From Sinohyriopsis cumingii (taxonomy: Eukaryota > Mollusca > Bivalvia > Unionida > Unionidae): a stretch of 64,000 bases of DNA. Below the pieces are notes generated by a model. It was given only the letters and a program-made list of their open reading frames with translations, was not told the DNA's origin and made no database searches. Numbering within the stretch: the first letter of the stretch is position 1; each line of letters opens with the position of its first letter. The DNA lies in the NCBI GenBank assembly GCA_028554795.2, contig CM068826.1, positions 100,089,846-100,153,845 of the forward strand. Direction: 5' to 3'. This document shows, in pieces, positions 45,906 through 56,935 of the stretch. Both the position numbers and the translations under genes were made by a program.

Positions 45906-47163
45906 GATTGTTCAATGCAATCAACTGCCTGTCCTTTAATGTGTGTATCTTCTTCTCTCCATCTCTTTAATCTCTACAGAAAGTAATGCTGTTATAGTTT
46001 TGCAGTTTTCGAACTTGGAAAGAAAATGTTACAACCTCAGAATAAACCTTAACTAAATACTAAAGCCGGATTTCATTTGATAATGTGGTAAACTGAATCC
46101 TCGTCTGAACATTTAATTCATCGTACGATAACCAACGTTGGGAAAAAAGTGAACCGACATTAAATAAGGTCAATCGGCGTACTAAAACCTAGGGTAGAAA
46201 AAACAACTGTAATTTGTTTTTTTTTTTTTAAATTAATCCCACTTCTTATGCTTAAAAGAGCCAACAATATGTCAAAAGGTCCGATAAAGCAAACATCAAA
46301 CAACCAAAAAAAGCCAACCACCGGTGATAATCTCATTCAAACGTGTCTGGTCACTTTTAAACTTGGCAAAAAGACGTTTAGAATTCAAGACAAGTTCGCG
46401 TTTGATCGGCCGTCAACAAATGAGGACCCATCTTGCACAAACCTTTATGAGTTTCAAATGATTTTTCAGTATAATGAAAACAGCTTAAGCCTTAAAACTC
46501 TTGATAACAGAAACATCTTCCGCTGTGTATCTAACATCTTCGTTGATTGTTTCCATCATAGCAGCCACGTCCCCAGATCGCAGATAAAGATATTCCAGAG
46601 CGTGTGGCATCTTACATAGATAACGACAATTTGACGGAGAATTGCATCATCAAAGTTTATCTAATAGACAGTGACGTCTGACGGGGACTATCGCACAAGC
46701 GTCGAATTATGTAGTATGCTCTTTGCATAGTAGCAGAATTGTTCTCATTCTCCGACAATTTACGTCACTGTCACTTACCTCTGTTACCTCAAGTCACATA
46801 CTTATTTTTGCAGATGTTCGGCGTGATGCAAGTGTAGCAGCAGAACATATTACTGAAGCGTTACTTATTTATTGATTGGCGTTAAATTTATTGACAATTT
46901 CAGATAGTAAAATATGTTGTAACAAAACATTCAGAACTTTTCAGTACACATCGTATTTACATTATGAGACCATATGTATTTACATTAGCCTGTTCCAATT
47001 AAATTAAATGTTTTGATTGGTTTTAATGGCACTTTTAACGCTTTTTTGGCCATATCATGCAGAGAAAATTGGATATAGTTGCCTTTCCGGAGGAAGCATT
47101 CGGGGAAATAAAGGGTATTATGACGTCACGACCATTACGTCATTACATCCAGCGTTTGACGCC
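45906..47163. other. Region upstream of the FAM187-like gene
   Basis: One open frame at 46248-46619 (123 codons) has mixed composition and no recognised domain; it is uncertain whether it is coding. The rest is AT-rich with no feature. The promoter of the next gene should lie here, but I cannot place it. Confidence 0.4.
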
Positions 47164-47610
47164 ATGTCAGTCAAATACATTTTCATCGTTGTCACTTATG
47201 TTCTTCATTGTAATGCAATCAGTAATAGCATAATAACAAATCTAAGCAAGGGCGAGATCGGATATGACATTATTAATCATAAAACGTTACCAATCTGGAG
47301 GAAAACCAAACGCGGTTTAGATTTGTCGTCATTTGGAAACAGTAAATGGCGAATGACAAAGGAGGAAGCAAAGAAAATGTTTGAAGAATATTATAAGTGT
47401 ATCACGGAAAGAAATAAAAAGCTCTTGGACGAGAAGGAGGCAATTAAAGCAATTCTGGCTCTTGAAGGACAGAGAGTAATACTCGAGTGCCACACTTGCA
47501 GTTGCCCAGACCAAGATCGTGGAAGGCAGACGATATCTTGGCAGAAATTGGGTCTAGCTGATGGTGTTGTACAGTATGTTACATCTGGAGAAAATCGACG
47601 CATTAAAGAG
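47164..47610 (+). CDS. FAM187-like exon 1: signal peptide and start of Ig domain 1
   Basis: Residues 1-149. The frame is open from 47017, but I chose the ATG at 47164 because MSVKYIFIVVTYVLHCNA is a good signal peptide. A charged helical stretch (KEEAKKMFEEYYKC) precedes the Ig strand ILECHTCSC and ISWQKLG. The donor GAG/GTATTT is phase 0. Confidence 0.85.
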
Positions 47611-49196
47611 GTATTTGATCTTAATTCTCTGTTTTTATTGTAAGTGACTCGGGTACATTTTAGTGTGACAGAAGGTTTCCATTTGTGAGCCAACGTAGAA
47701 TTGACATGTACAGTAATGCTAGCCGAAAGCTATGTAACTGTTGTAACATTATATGTAAAGCTCCACACGCCACAAATATGTAGCAACGTTGACAACGACA
47801 CGTAAAGCTACAATAATAATTGTTTTATATTCCCATGCATGTGTCTTATTAATTTCAACTAATAGTATACTCAATATGGATGAATATCAATAAGGGGCAA
47901 ACATGAATTATTTTATTTCAGGTGAAAAGAGACTAGCTTTAAAATGATTGTACCTGAGATGAAACATTCCACTTACTTGTTTTAGGATGCTCTAAAAGTC
48001 GGTTAAAAATAAAACAGCAACTATAGTAAATGTAACATGGGTCATGTATGCGCATTTACTCATTTTAAATTAAATATAAATTGTTCTTTTAAAATTTGAC
48101 ACTAATTTTCTTTAATCAAAGTCTCTTCAATCCAGATTATTGAATGCACAACACCAAAACGGTCATCAATAAACTTCCAGACGAAAATTATCGATCTATA
48201 TGGTCTTTTACTGAAGTTGATGCTACCATCCAAAGTGTAGAGAGGTGCATTTCTGACGTGAAATCATGGATGACATGTAACAAGCTGCAGATGAATGATG
48301 ATAAAACTGAGGCCATTCTGATAACAACACAAAGACTTTCTCATTCACATCCTTTACCTCAAACAATAAATATCAGCAACGCCAACATTAAATTCACACA
48401 ATCAGTACGAAACCTAGGTGTTATTTTGGACAGTACTCTCACATTGCAGCAACATGTCATGAACATATGCAAGGCTGCATATCTTGAGCTGAAATGCATC
48501 AGCTCAGTTCACAAATATCTTTCAGTTGATGCCACTAAAACACTTCTGTGTTCATTAGTACTTTCAAGACTGGACTATTGTAACTCAATTCTGTCTGGTT
48601 CATCTCAATATCTACTCCAGAAACTTCAAAAACTTCAAAAACACAGCTGCTCAGATCATCCTTAGAGCACCACGATCAGAGCACACCTCCCCACTGCTCT
48701 GTACCCTACGCTGGCTATCCATTCGATCCAGAATCAAACACAAAATTTGTTCTCTGTGCTACATTTCACTGTCGGACTCAAGTCCAACATACCTATCTGA
48801 CCTCACCCATGTGTACACACCAGCAAGATACTTATGCTCCTCTTCTGACAATCGTATGCTCATTATTCCCACTATGAAAATAAAATCATATGGACAGCGT
48901 TCTTTTGCATACCAGGGCCCAGCAACGTGGAATGAATTGCCCACTGAACTTAGACACAAAGACACAGTGATCACATTCCAGAGGGCTCTCAAAACTCACT
49001 TATTTCGACTGCAAGAACAAACTTAAAGACCTAATAATGTTTCCTACCTTAAATATTCTCAGCATGTTTTTTAATGTTTTCTAATTTCATGGTGTTTGTT
49101 TTTGTAATCATATCATTATATGTTTTTTATGTTATAGGTGTTGTCTAATGTTGTAAAGCGCTTAGAGCTTCTAAAGATTAGGCGCTATACAAAGTC

Positions 49197-49232
<36 letters not shown>

Positions 49233-50487
49233 TTACAGTGGTGGCCATATACTAAACTTGGGTCAAGTAAAGAGCATGTCGAGTGGAATCATCACAATAT
49301 AGGGTAGTAAGAATTAGTTTATCAATAGGCGTAGCTTTCATTGTGACATCACAGCGCGCGACTTTCAAGCCGGATTGTACTGGATCACAAATTGAGGCGT
49401 ATTTCCTCCAAAAATGTCTACTTACTTTGACATTGATGTTGCTGTATGCACTTCTTGGGGCGTCTAAACAATGACCTTCCCAAGAAATCTGGATGTATAA
49501 GATTCCAAATGAAGTGAATACTTGCCACTTAAAGGTATGTAGAATCAAATTCCAAAAATTGACACCATCACTGAAATAGTCGGTGTTGAATGCCTACATG
49601 ACCTGTGTGACTTTTACTATATCAGAAATGAAATAAATCATTAATTAATGAATTATTGTTTCCTAATTATAACTTACGACAAAACCTTATATACAGAAAC
49701 CACTGTGCCAAAAGTCCAGTCATAGAGTTACTGTTTGGAAAGATGCTATGAAAGGAAATTAAAATATCAGCATTGATAACATAATGCAGGTACTGATTTA
49801 ATTGAGTTAAACCTATGTTTTACGCCTTTTTAGTGTTATTGTTTCTAGAAAATCAAGAGAATTTAAGCTGATGCAACTATTAAGCTAACGAATCATAAAT
49901 GCATCAATGAAAATCATCAGACAAAAATTTAAATCTCGATACATATTCTCTAACCAATGGTCATCGATCCACATCTACCTTTGGTATATGCAACTAGCCG
50001 ATACCATTGTCTTCCGATCTGCTGTGTGATCGGATGCAACTAAAATAAACTGATTTCAATCAGATTGCACGTTTCATTTACATGTTAAGATGGTTTTGAG
50101 TTATCGCAAATAGCTTATGTAGACAACGACACATATTAATGTTACTCTGTCTCATTTAAACCTTTCATACAAAAGGTTTTCTTTCCAGCCAAGGCGTGAA
50201 GACATCAGTGAAGTAGCCATCTTAAACAGGTCACGTAACGAACGCTTCTATTGGTCAATACATAAAATTCCTTCATACCCAAGACGGCTCGTGTTCAATG
50301 CACTGGCTATATAAGGCCACAGAACGATGTGGAACTAAGTGGGTCTAAAACCTTTGACTAGCGAAGATGACATAAATTTTGTGCAATATAATCTATTGCG
50401 AGGTACAATCGTTAAAATGTGACCAATCACGTATCTGATAAATAACAATTGACTAAAAGCATAAAGACTTTCATTTGTATCATGTGC

Positions 50488-50547
<60 letters not shown>

Positions 50548-50728
50548 CCCCTAGTGGCCAAGTGGTCTAAAGCGTTCACCGTTACGGATCACTGCCATCT
50601 CTTGTCTGTCTGCGTGGGTTCGAGTCTCGGGTTCAGCCAATGTGGGTATGTGAGAAAGCTTGCCAGACAATGTATAGCTTATCTTGTGCTGAAAAATGGC
50701 GTTAAACCCTATAACAGCAACAACAACA

Positions 50729-50818
<90 letters not shown>

Positions 50819-53800
50819 GCACACACACACACATTAAGACTGTTCAGGCCAGTAAGACTGGGGGGATATAGAAACAATTTCATAATTGGTTGTACGTCAA
50901 AAATATTGAGTCATTTATAGAAAAAATAGCATACCTCATGCGTTTTAAAAAGTAAGATTACAGGTGAATGTACATAATTATTTTGTTGTTATAGTTACAA
51001 AATCATCTGCAGAAAGGTGGCGAGCTTTTTGTGTTGTATCGAAGTCCCTAACCTGTGTGTTGCTTTAATTTATTGTTGTTCTTATTCTTATAATTTTTAT
51101 TTTTATCAATTCCTTTTAGGACAACACTTTAGAGTTACAAAATGTTGATGTGAGTGATTCAGGTCAGTATTTTTGCGTCTTGAGCGGGGAAACATTAGAA
51201 ATTTATCAGGTCGATGTACTGTTTAGAGAGCCGCTCACGACTGTTCCAGAAGCAAACAGCAGTCTACTAAAGCCGCCACAACTCCTTGTAGAACATAATT
51301 ATTTTGTTGTTATAGTTACAAAATCATCTGCAGAAAGGTGGCGAGCTTTTTGTGTTGTATCGAAGTCCCTAATCTGTGTGTTGCTTTAATTTATTGTTGT
51401 TCTTATTCTTATAATTTTTATTTTTATCAATTCCTTTTAGGACAACACTTTAGAGTTACAAAATGTTGATGTGAGTGATTCAGGTCAGTATTTTTGCGTC
51501 TTGAGCGGGGAAACATTAGAAATTTATCAGGTCGATGTACTGTTTAGAGAGCCGCTCACGACTGTTCCAGAAGCAAACAGCAGTCTACTAAAGCCGCCAC
51601 AACTCCTTGTAGAACATAACTTACAGGTATTCAATAATGTTGTTCTCAATAGTATCGTTCCAATCATCATTATCACCATCATTACATCATCAAAAGCAAC
51701 GTCGTCCTTATTTTTTTAGAAGAAGAAGAAGACGAAGAAGAAAGAAAAAAAAAAGGAAAAGGATATCAGTCTATGTATTAGAAATCACAAATGCTGTAAA
51801 TTTTAGTGTTTGTTTCTGGCATTTTGCAGGGCTTTTTGATTTGACATTTTAGGGCCCCAACACAACATATAAGCATGGGAATAAATGTGTGTGTGTGTGT
51901 GTGTGATTTAGATTTTTTAACATGGCTAGAACAATCAATACAGCGATGTCTGGTACTGGGGCATCATACCGCAGACACATCGTTCTGACACCATACCGAC
52001 CAGTTTCTAACTTTAACCTCTTAATGCTAAGCAGCAAGCGAGACAGCTGTTAGATTTGTATAAGTCTGTGACTCAGCCGGGGTTCGAACCCACATCATCT
52101 CGATTCGCAGGCGGACACTCTAATCACTTAGGCTGCCGGAGGGGTTGGGAATACATGAATAGACATTTGTTAACATGAGGAAGACTGGCTAAAGGTTGAA
52201 ATTAATCAATGAATTTCATACAATTCATTGAAATAAGGGAAAGTTTAAGATTCTATTTATTGCATACAAAAAATGTATATTGCATATGACCAAACTGTGT
52301 GAAATAACATTGAAATACATTCGGAGACTTCTGTAGTTGGGCTTTTCCTTAGTCTGGTTCCCGGCCCGATACAGCTATCGCACATATCATGGCCCGGTAA
52401 TGCGAATCTCCTATTTCAAAAATAGTGGCAGACTGGTTTACGTTTTATTTTCTTCTCATCACTAATGACGTTTGATTATGTTACGGTGGTTTTGTTGCTG
52501 GTTAAAGACGTTTCGAGGACATTATGTTTTCATACACTCTCAACTAATGTTAAATTTAGATTGCCCATTTTTCTAATTGTGAATTATAAAAGCTCAAAAT
52601 TCAGGCGTTTACACTCCGTCATAGATGTAAAATAATTCGTTTGTGACAGAGAAGATATTTTATATGCCGTCAGGAGAAATGTTGACGCATTTTATACTCC
52701 GATTCATTATTTGCAATCACTCTGATAAGCAACACGGTCATGTAATATTGAAGAAATATTTTAAATTTTATCTTTTTCCTGAACTTTCAATTGTTCGTTT
52801 GTATTTGCACGCAAATCTGCAGATTTTGAAACTGGAACCATGCATTTTACTGTTGTACGCTAGTTTCATACAAGTAATCAAGCAAGAGTTAGTCCCCTTA
52901 GGTACCATTCTTTAAGAAAAATACTATTTAAAACAGATTGCTATCAACATTTTTGTTCGCTGTTATTATAAGATTTTCTTTCATTTAATGAAAATGTAAA
53001 TATAGTGAGTTCATTTATTTCCTTTAACATTATTTTAACGTTGACCACATTTGTTAAGTTGTTATCTGTTACTAAACATTTCCATATCTATTTTAAATTA
53101 GATTTACTACATATGGGTTAACTTTATTATGCCAGATGGAAAATCTTTTTACATCCAGTCAGATCAACGGTGATATACATATGTAACGTACGTACTGGGT
53201 CTGCCTACTTGTCTATAACACAGACTAGATATGTGTATAGCTATAGACGTTTTTCAGGTATTCACTCACTGGTCGGAGTGGGGGTCGTGTGATCAGTGTG
53301 ACAAGGCTGGCAAACGACTTCGCTCTGGCACGTGCATGGTACAGAAGACTGACAAGGATCAACCAATCAAACCTGTGGATCTTCCCATCATGACGATGTA
53401 TCCAGACGGAGTTCCTTGTAGATCCACAGTATTGCCTAATGTGATTGCAAACATCCGAGGCATTAGGTCTAGAAAAAGTGAACGCATAGTTGGTAAGAAG
53501 ATAGACATTTAAGCAATATAACTAAGCTTTGGTGACCTTCTCTACTGTTTGCGATTTCGCAATTCTGTTCTAATGTAGGATTAACCTTTATTTATAAAAA
53601 AAAAATATTTAAATTTAGAAGAAGACAAAATGCTATCCATTGAGTTTATGCCTCACAATAAACGAGTATGTTAAAAATTATTCTGACTCATTGAATGTTT
53701 GTCATAGCATACACACAACAATAGTATATCATATTTTTAGAATTGTTTTAAAAGATAGAAAAAGAAATTTCATTCAGATTTGATAAGTTCGTGTAAAGAG

Positions 53801-55940
53801 TTGATTATGACCTTCTTTTGGTTCTATAAATACTCTCGTTAAATATGTTAATTTCTTTAACCGCATTTTCCTCTTTTTTGTCCATGATTATATTACATTT
53901 TAAATTAGCTGCAAGTAATGTCCGGTACAATACTTTTTGTGATTGTTATGATAGAAGAAGCAGAAAACTAAAGCCACACAATATGTTTATGCGCATGTCT
54001 TGGTCATCCGAAAGACTCTTGCTGAGTGTAGTGTTATACCTTCAGCACAATACTAGTTTAGAAGCCAGCAAGGATATACGTTAGTGTGTTAGTGTGCTTA
54101 TTAAATGGAAATGATAAAAGGAACATTAACTTGCTCATCTCTTGACAAAATATTAAAAGTATGGACTTTTATAACCTAAAGTTAAATGGCCTGAATTCTC
54201 TGAATGGTTCATTAAATGCTCTTGGAAAAAAAGTCAGTCATGCTTTCATCGTTCCATGCTATAACCATCCTGTTCAGAAACTAGTAGTGGCAGAGTGTCG
54301 TAGTATGTCCTTTTATATTATGGTATATGTATGTGTGATTTAGATTTTTACAGTAGCTTTAACAATTTTCCAGTCTTATCGTTCCGATGTCTGCCGTGTG
54401 GCAGTTTATAGTTATGTCTAGCACTGGGGCATCATGCCGCAGACATATAACATCGTGTCCCACCCAGTCACATTATCCTGACACCAGGCCTACCAGTTCT
54501 AGTACTAACCTCTTTATGTTGAGTGCCTAGCAAGGCAGCTGCTAGTACCATTTTTGTAAGTCTTTGGTATGACTAGGTCGGGGATCGAACCCACGACCTC
54601 CCACATCCTTGGCGGACGCTTTAAATACTTAGACTACCGGAGCGGTCTTGTATATTGGTTGTTTTAACATAATCTAAAAGGAAAATACAAAGTCTGTAAC
54701 CTTCACAAAAACATAATTTTACATTAAGGACATTACTAAAGCCTAAATTATTCCCTGTTTCACACCCATTCCCCATTACCCTGTTTATTGTCTTCACAAT
54801 TAAGATTTTGAATCCTAAAGCAATGGGACTAGCAAATAAAATGTCTTTAAAAGTAGTATTGCAACGTCATTTTGAATTAGTCTTTTGTTTTAGATCTTCA
54901 AGTATAATTCTTACGAAATTAGTTTCACTGCTGTTAACTGTGCTAACCGAAATCAACGTTTTTCGTTGTTGTCAGAAATAGACTCTAACCACCATTTGCC
55001 CATTAGTGAAATGCTTTTGATAGATCTGAATTTCCGTTTGTGACTTGAAATGTAGTCTACATTACAAATATGCATCATTTGTGCCACGCCTTGACTGATA
55101 TATGATTCATTTTCCCACATTTACTCTTTTTGAAGGTAACTGTTATGAACCGTGCCCTACCACACCTCGTATGATCAATGCAACCGACAAAGACGGCAAT
55201 GTGATCAAGGTAGTCGGAGGGCCATATGTACCAATTAACAGCAAACCAACCTTTGCGCCCTTGGTGAATAGACAAGTTTTGTACGAAGAGGCTGGAAAAC
55301 ATCTCGTTTTGAAATGTCCTGCATCCGATTCCAGCAAAGTAAGATGGCAAAAAGCGGAACTAATAATCAACTCGGCAACAATCCGGTACCAATCTCACGG
55401 CCGGCTCTGGATTGATGGGTTAAGCAGACTTCATTTCAGGCGACTTATTTTACGTGATAGCGCCTCATACATTTGCTGGGAATGGAAACGACACGTGTCC
55501 ACAATAAAAGTTGTCGTCTATAAACCATTTGACCCGAGAATCAGGACCTACATTACATATGGAGGATTTTTAGCTTCAGTTTTAGTTGTCTTCATTATCT
55601 GTGTTTGTGGATGTTTAAAACGTACAGGAAAAACGGGGCGATAACAATCATTGTTGTCCAAGAGTATTAAATCTTGCATTGATTTTATGTGAGGGAACAA
55701 CTGATAGCTATCACACGATGTAGAGAAACGAAGAATTATGTGAATAGAAACTTTATCATTGATATGTTGATATGTAAATTTAGATAATTCGTGACTGACA
55801 TGAATACATTTTAACAAACGAAAGCGTTGGCAATAAGCGATATGCATTAAATGTCCTTACAAACTTCGTATGCCTGATTATTACAATATAAATATCGTTG
55901 TAATACAATGCATAAGCAAACTAAATAAAAGCAGAATAAA
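47164..55940 (+). CDS. FAM187-family membrane protein (whole gene, 4 exons)
   Basis: Coding exons 47164-47610, 51441-51626, 53258-53492 and 55136-55644 join in frame (phases 0, 0, 1) to 458 residues. Order: signal peptide (residues about 1-18), linker with NLS glycosylation site, Ig domain 1 (about 100-200, ending DSGQYFC), a Cys-rich thrombospondin-like segment (THWSEWGSCDQCDKAGKRLR), Ig domain 2 (LKCPASDSSKVRWQK ... DSASYICWEW), a TM helix (about 430-452) and a short basic tail. Vertebrate FAM187A/B share this order, including the W-x-x-C-x-x-C segment and LPNV motif, and are about 370-410 residues. The function of the family is not known to me with confidence; a surface receptor or adhesion role is inference. 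Poly(A) signals AATAAA lie at 55924 and 55935. Confidence 0.9.
48160..49232 (+). mobile_element. LINE (L2/CR1-like) 3' end, 5'-truncated
   Basis: The frame from 48144 reads SWMTCNKLQMNDDKTE, then FTQSVRNLGVILDSTLTLQQ and LVLSRLDYCNSILSGSSQYL, the C-terminal part of a non-LTR reverse transcriptase. A one-base shift near 48640 moves the ORF to another frame, which continues with YGQRSFAYQGPATWNELPTE and ends at 49026. The 3' UTR ends in a GTAAAGCGCTTAGAG ... GCGCTATACAAAGTCCTCATT hairpin and (ATT)n, typical of L2/CR1-type tails. A dead but fairly young copy. Confidence 0.92.
49197..49232. repeat. (ATT)n tail of the LINE
   Basis: Triplet tail directly after the LINE 3' hairpin. Confidence 0.9.
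50487..50545. repeat. (CT)n microsatellite
   Basis: A CT run of about 58 bp directly before the family-B SINE. Confidence 0.95.
50546..50731 (+). mobile_element. tRNA-derived SINE, family B
   Basis: It differs from family A. Box A is AGTGGCCAAGTGGTCTAAAG and box B GGGTTCGAGTC. A short body follows (GAGAAAGCTTGCCAGACAAT, CTTATCTTGTGCTGAAAAAT), ending GGCGTTAAACCCTATAACAG with a CAACAACAA tail. The GGCGTTAAACCC end is typical of SINEs mobilised by LINEs in marine invertebrates. The tRNA part could be Leu- or Ser-like; as a tRNA gene it is degenerate. Confidence 0.82.
50732..50834. repeat. (CT)n-(CA)n-(CG)n compound microsatellite
   Basis: CT run, then CA run, then CG run, then CA again, directly after the family-B SINE. 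Confidence 0.95.
50972..51292 (+). repeat. 321-bp tandem duplication, upstream copy (exon 2 without donor)
   Basis: This segment is repeated at 51293-51613 with an offset of exactly 321 bp. I found one difference over the unit (C at 51052, T at 51373). It carries the whole exon-2 acceptor (TATCAATTCCTTTTAG) and the exon from 51120. The copy ends inside the exon at a shared ACATAA, so the donor CTTACAG/GTATTC is missing. Reading on from it reaches a stop within the next copy's intron part. Confidence 0.96.
51293..51613 (+). repeat. 321-bp tandem duplication, downstream copy
   Basis: Second unit of the duplication. It contains the functional exon 2 because the true donor lies just beyond it. 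The near-identity points to a very recent event or an assembly collapse/expansion error. Confidence 0.96.
51441..51626 (+). CDS. FAM187-like exon 2: end of Ig domain 1
   Basis: Residues 150-211, exactly 62 codons, phase 0 at both ends. DNTLELQNVDVSDSGQYFCV is the C-terminal Ig strand set, with the Asp-Ser-Gly-x-Tyr-x-Cys signature. The donor is CAG/GTATTC. Confidence 0.92.
51888..52145 (-). mobile_element. tRNA-derived SINE, family A (internally shortened)
   Basis: Minus-strand copy in FAM187-like intron 2, with box B near 52081 (GGGTTCGAACCC on both strands) and a (GT)n-marked tail at 51888-51904. A 12-bp duplication with one mismatch, TGGGAATA(A/C)ATG, lies at 51876-51887 and 52146-52157. 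The middle of the body is partly deleted. Confidence 0.88.
52158..53257 (+). other. Rest of FAM187-like intron 2
   Basis: AT-rich; no gene or element recognised. Confidence 0.6.
53258..53492 (+). CDS. FAM187-like exon 3: thrombospondin-like Cys segment
   Basis: Residues 212-289 plus one base (acceptor ACGTTTTTCAG, donor GTTG/GTAAGA). VFTHWSEWGSCDQCDKAGKR, then RSGTC, resembles the W-x-x-W-x-x-C start of a thrombospondin type 1 repeat and the equivalent FAM187A segment ([20 protein letters not shown]). RSTVLPNV also matches the vertebrate KTLPNV motif. Confidence 0.92.
53493..55135 (+). other. FAM187-like intron 3
   Basis: Phase-1 intron of about 1.6 kb with one SINE (54.33 kb). Nothing else was recognised. 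Confidence 0.8.
54333..54647 (-). mobile_element. tRNA-derived SINE, family A
   Basis: Minus-strand, nearly full-length copy: GATTTAGATTTTTACAGTAG end first, then the shared body, then box B GGGATCGAACCC and the CCGGAGCGGT end. The tail is short (GTATATGTATGTGTG). I could not define a clear duplication. Confidence 0.85.
55136..55644 (+). CDS. FAM187-like exon 4: Ig domain 2, TM helix, stop
   Basis: Residues 290-458. The acceptor TCTTTTTGAAG restores a Gly codon across the phase-1 junction. NCYEPCP matches the vertebrate SCLVPCE motif. Ig signature: LVLKCPASD, VRWQK, LHFRRLILRDSASYICWEW. The TM helix begins near YGGFLASVLVVFIICVCGC, followed by KRTGKTGR. Confidence 0.93.
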
Positions 55941-56402
55941 TAAAGAAGGTAGACAAATGTAAGCGTGTTTATTTGTGTTTAAAAATAGTTTTTGGGGGTG
56001 GGTAAGTTGAAAATAATACAGCGAAATTGCTTGCTATTCATGCTTTTAAATCTACATCTTTTATTTGTATGAGGACTGTTTTATCCCACGAATGCCTTGG
56101 TAGGATCGTCTACACAGCCTCATGAGGATGAGGGTAGTTTCAATTAACAATTATGCCATATCTGCCTCAACAGTAAAAAATAATCACAAGAAGTTAAATA
56201 TTTTCAGATAACTCTGAGCTAGAAAAAAAACCACATGAAAATATAGTTTATTTTGACTTGATAGTTTGAAATAAATTCTTGTAAAAGAAGTTTATCGACT
56301 GCATCCTTCAATTTGCACAGTCTTATTTCTCTGTCGAAGCATATTTCTAAGACATTGTGATGAACACCGTGCAAACACAAGCCATTTCGCAATCTTGTAA
56401 TT

Positions 56403-56935
56403 TAGAATTTAACAATGTAATTTAAAGTAATAGTGTATACAATATAGTAATTTAGAATAATAGTGTATACAATGTTATTTAGAATAATGGTGTATAGAAT
56501 GTAATTAGAATAATAGCGTATACAATGCAATTTAGAATAATAGTGTATACAATGTAGTAATTTAGAATAATAGTTTATATAATATATCAATTTAGAATAA
56601 CAGTTTATACAATGTAGTAATTTAGAATAATAATATATACAATGTAATTAGAATAATAGTGTATACAATGTAATTAGAATAATAGTTGATACAATGTAGT
56701 GATTTAGAATAATAGTGTATACAATGTAGCAATTTAGAATAATAGTGTATACGGTGTAATAATTTAGAATAATAGTGTATACAATGTAGGTTAAAATAAT
56801 AGTATATACAATGTAGTAAGTTAGAATAATAGTGCATACAACGTAATTTAACATAATAGTGTGCACAATATAATTTAGAATAATATCGTATACAATGTAG
56901 CAGTTTAGAATAATAGTATATACAATGTAATATAA
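56403..56935. repeat. 30-bp tandem array, about 18 copies
   Basis: Unit built on AATTTAGAATAATAGTGTAT followed by ACAATGTAGT, with units of 26-31 bp. On the minus strand it gives false Tyr-Ile-Val frames. It lies about 460 bp downstream of the FAM187-like poly(A) signals. Confidence 0.93.

Larger units (their letters stand above)
47611..51440 (+). other. FAM187-like intron 1
   Basis: About 3.8 kb if splicing goes to the downstream copy of exon 2. It contains an L2/CR1-like LINE 3' end, CT/CA microsatellites, a second type of SINE and the upstream, donor-less copy of exon 2. Confidence 0.8.

Noticed and set aside
46248-46619. 123-codon open frame upstream of the FAM187-like gene
   Set aside because: Mixed composition but no recognised domain, splice or promoter context; coding status cannot be supported.
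50449-50883. Open frames of 140 and 110 codons on both strands
   Set aside because: Made of CT and CA microsatellites plus a tRNA-derived SINE.
51150-51389. A distinct gene in the upstream copy of the duplicated exon
   Set aside because: It is the same exon as at 51441 reading into duplicated intron sequence; not an independent gene.
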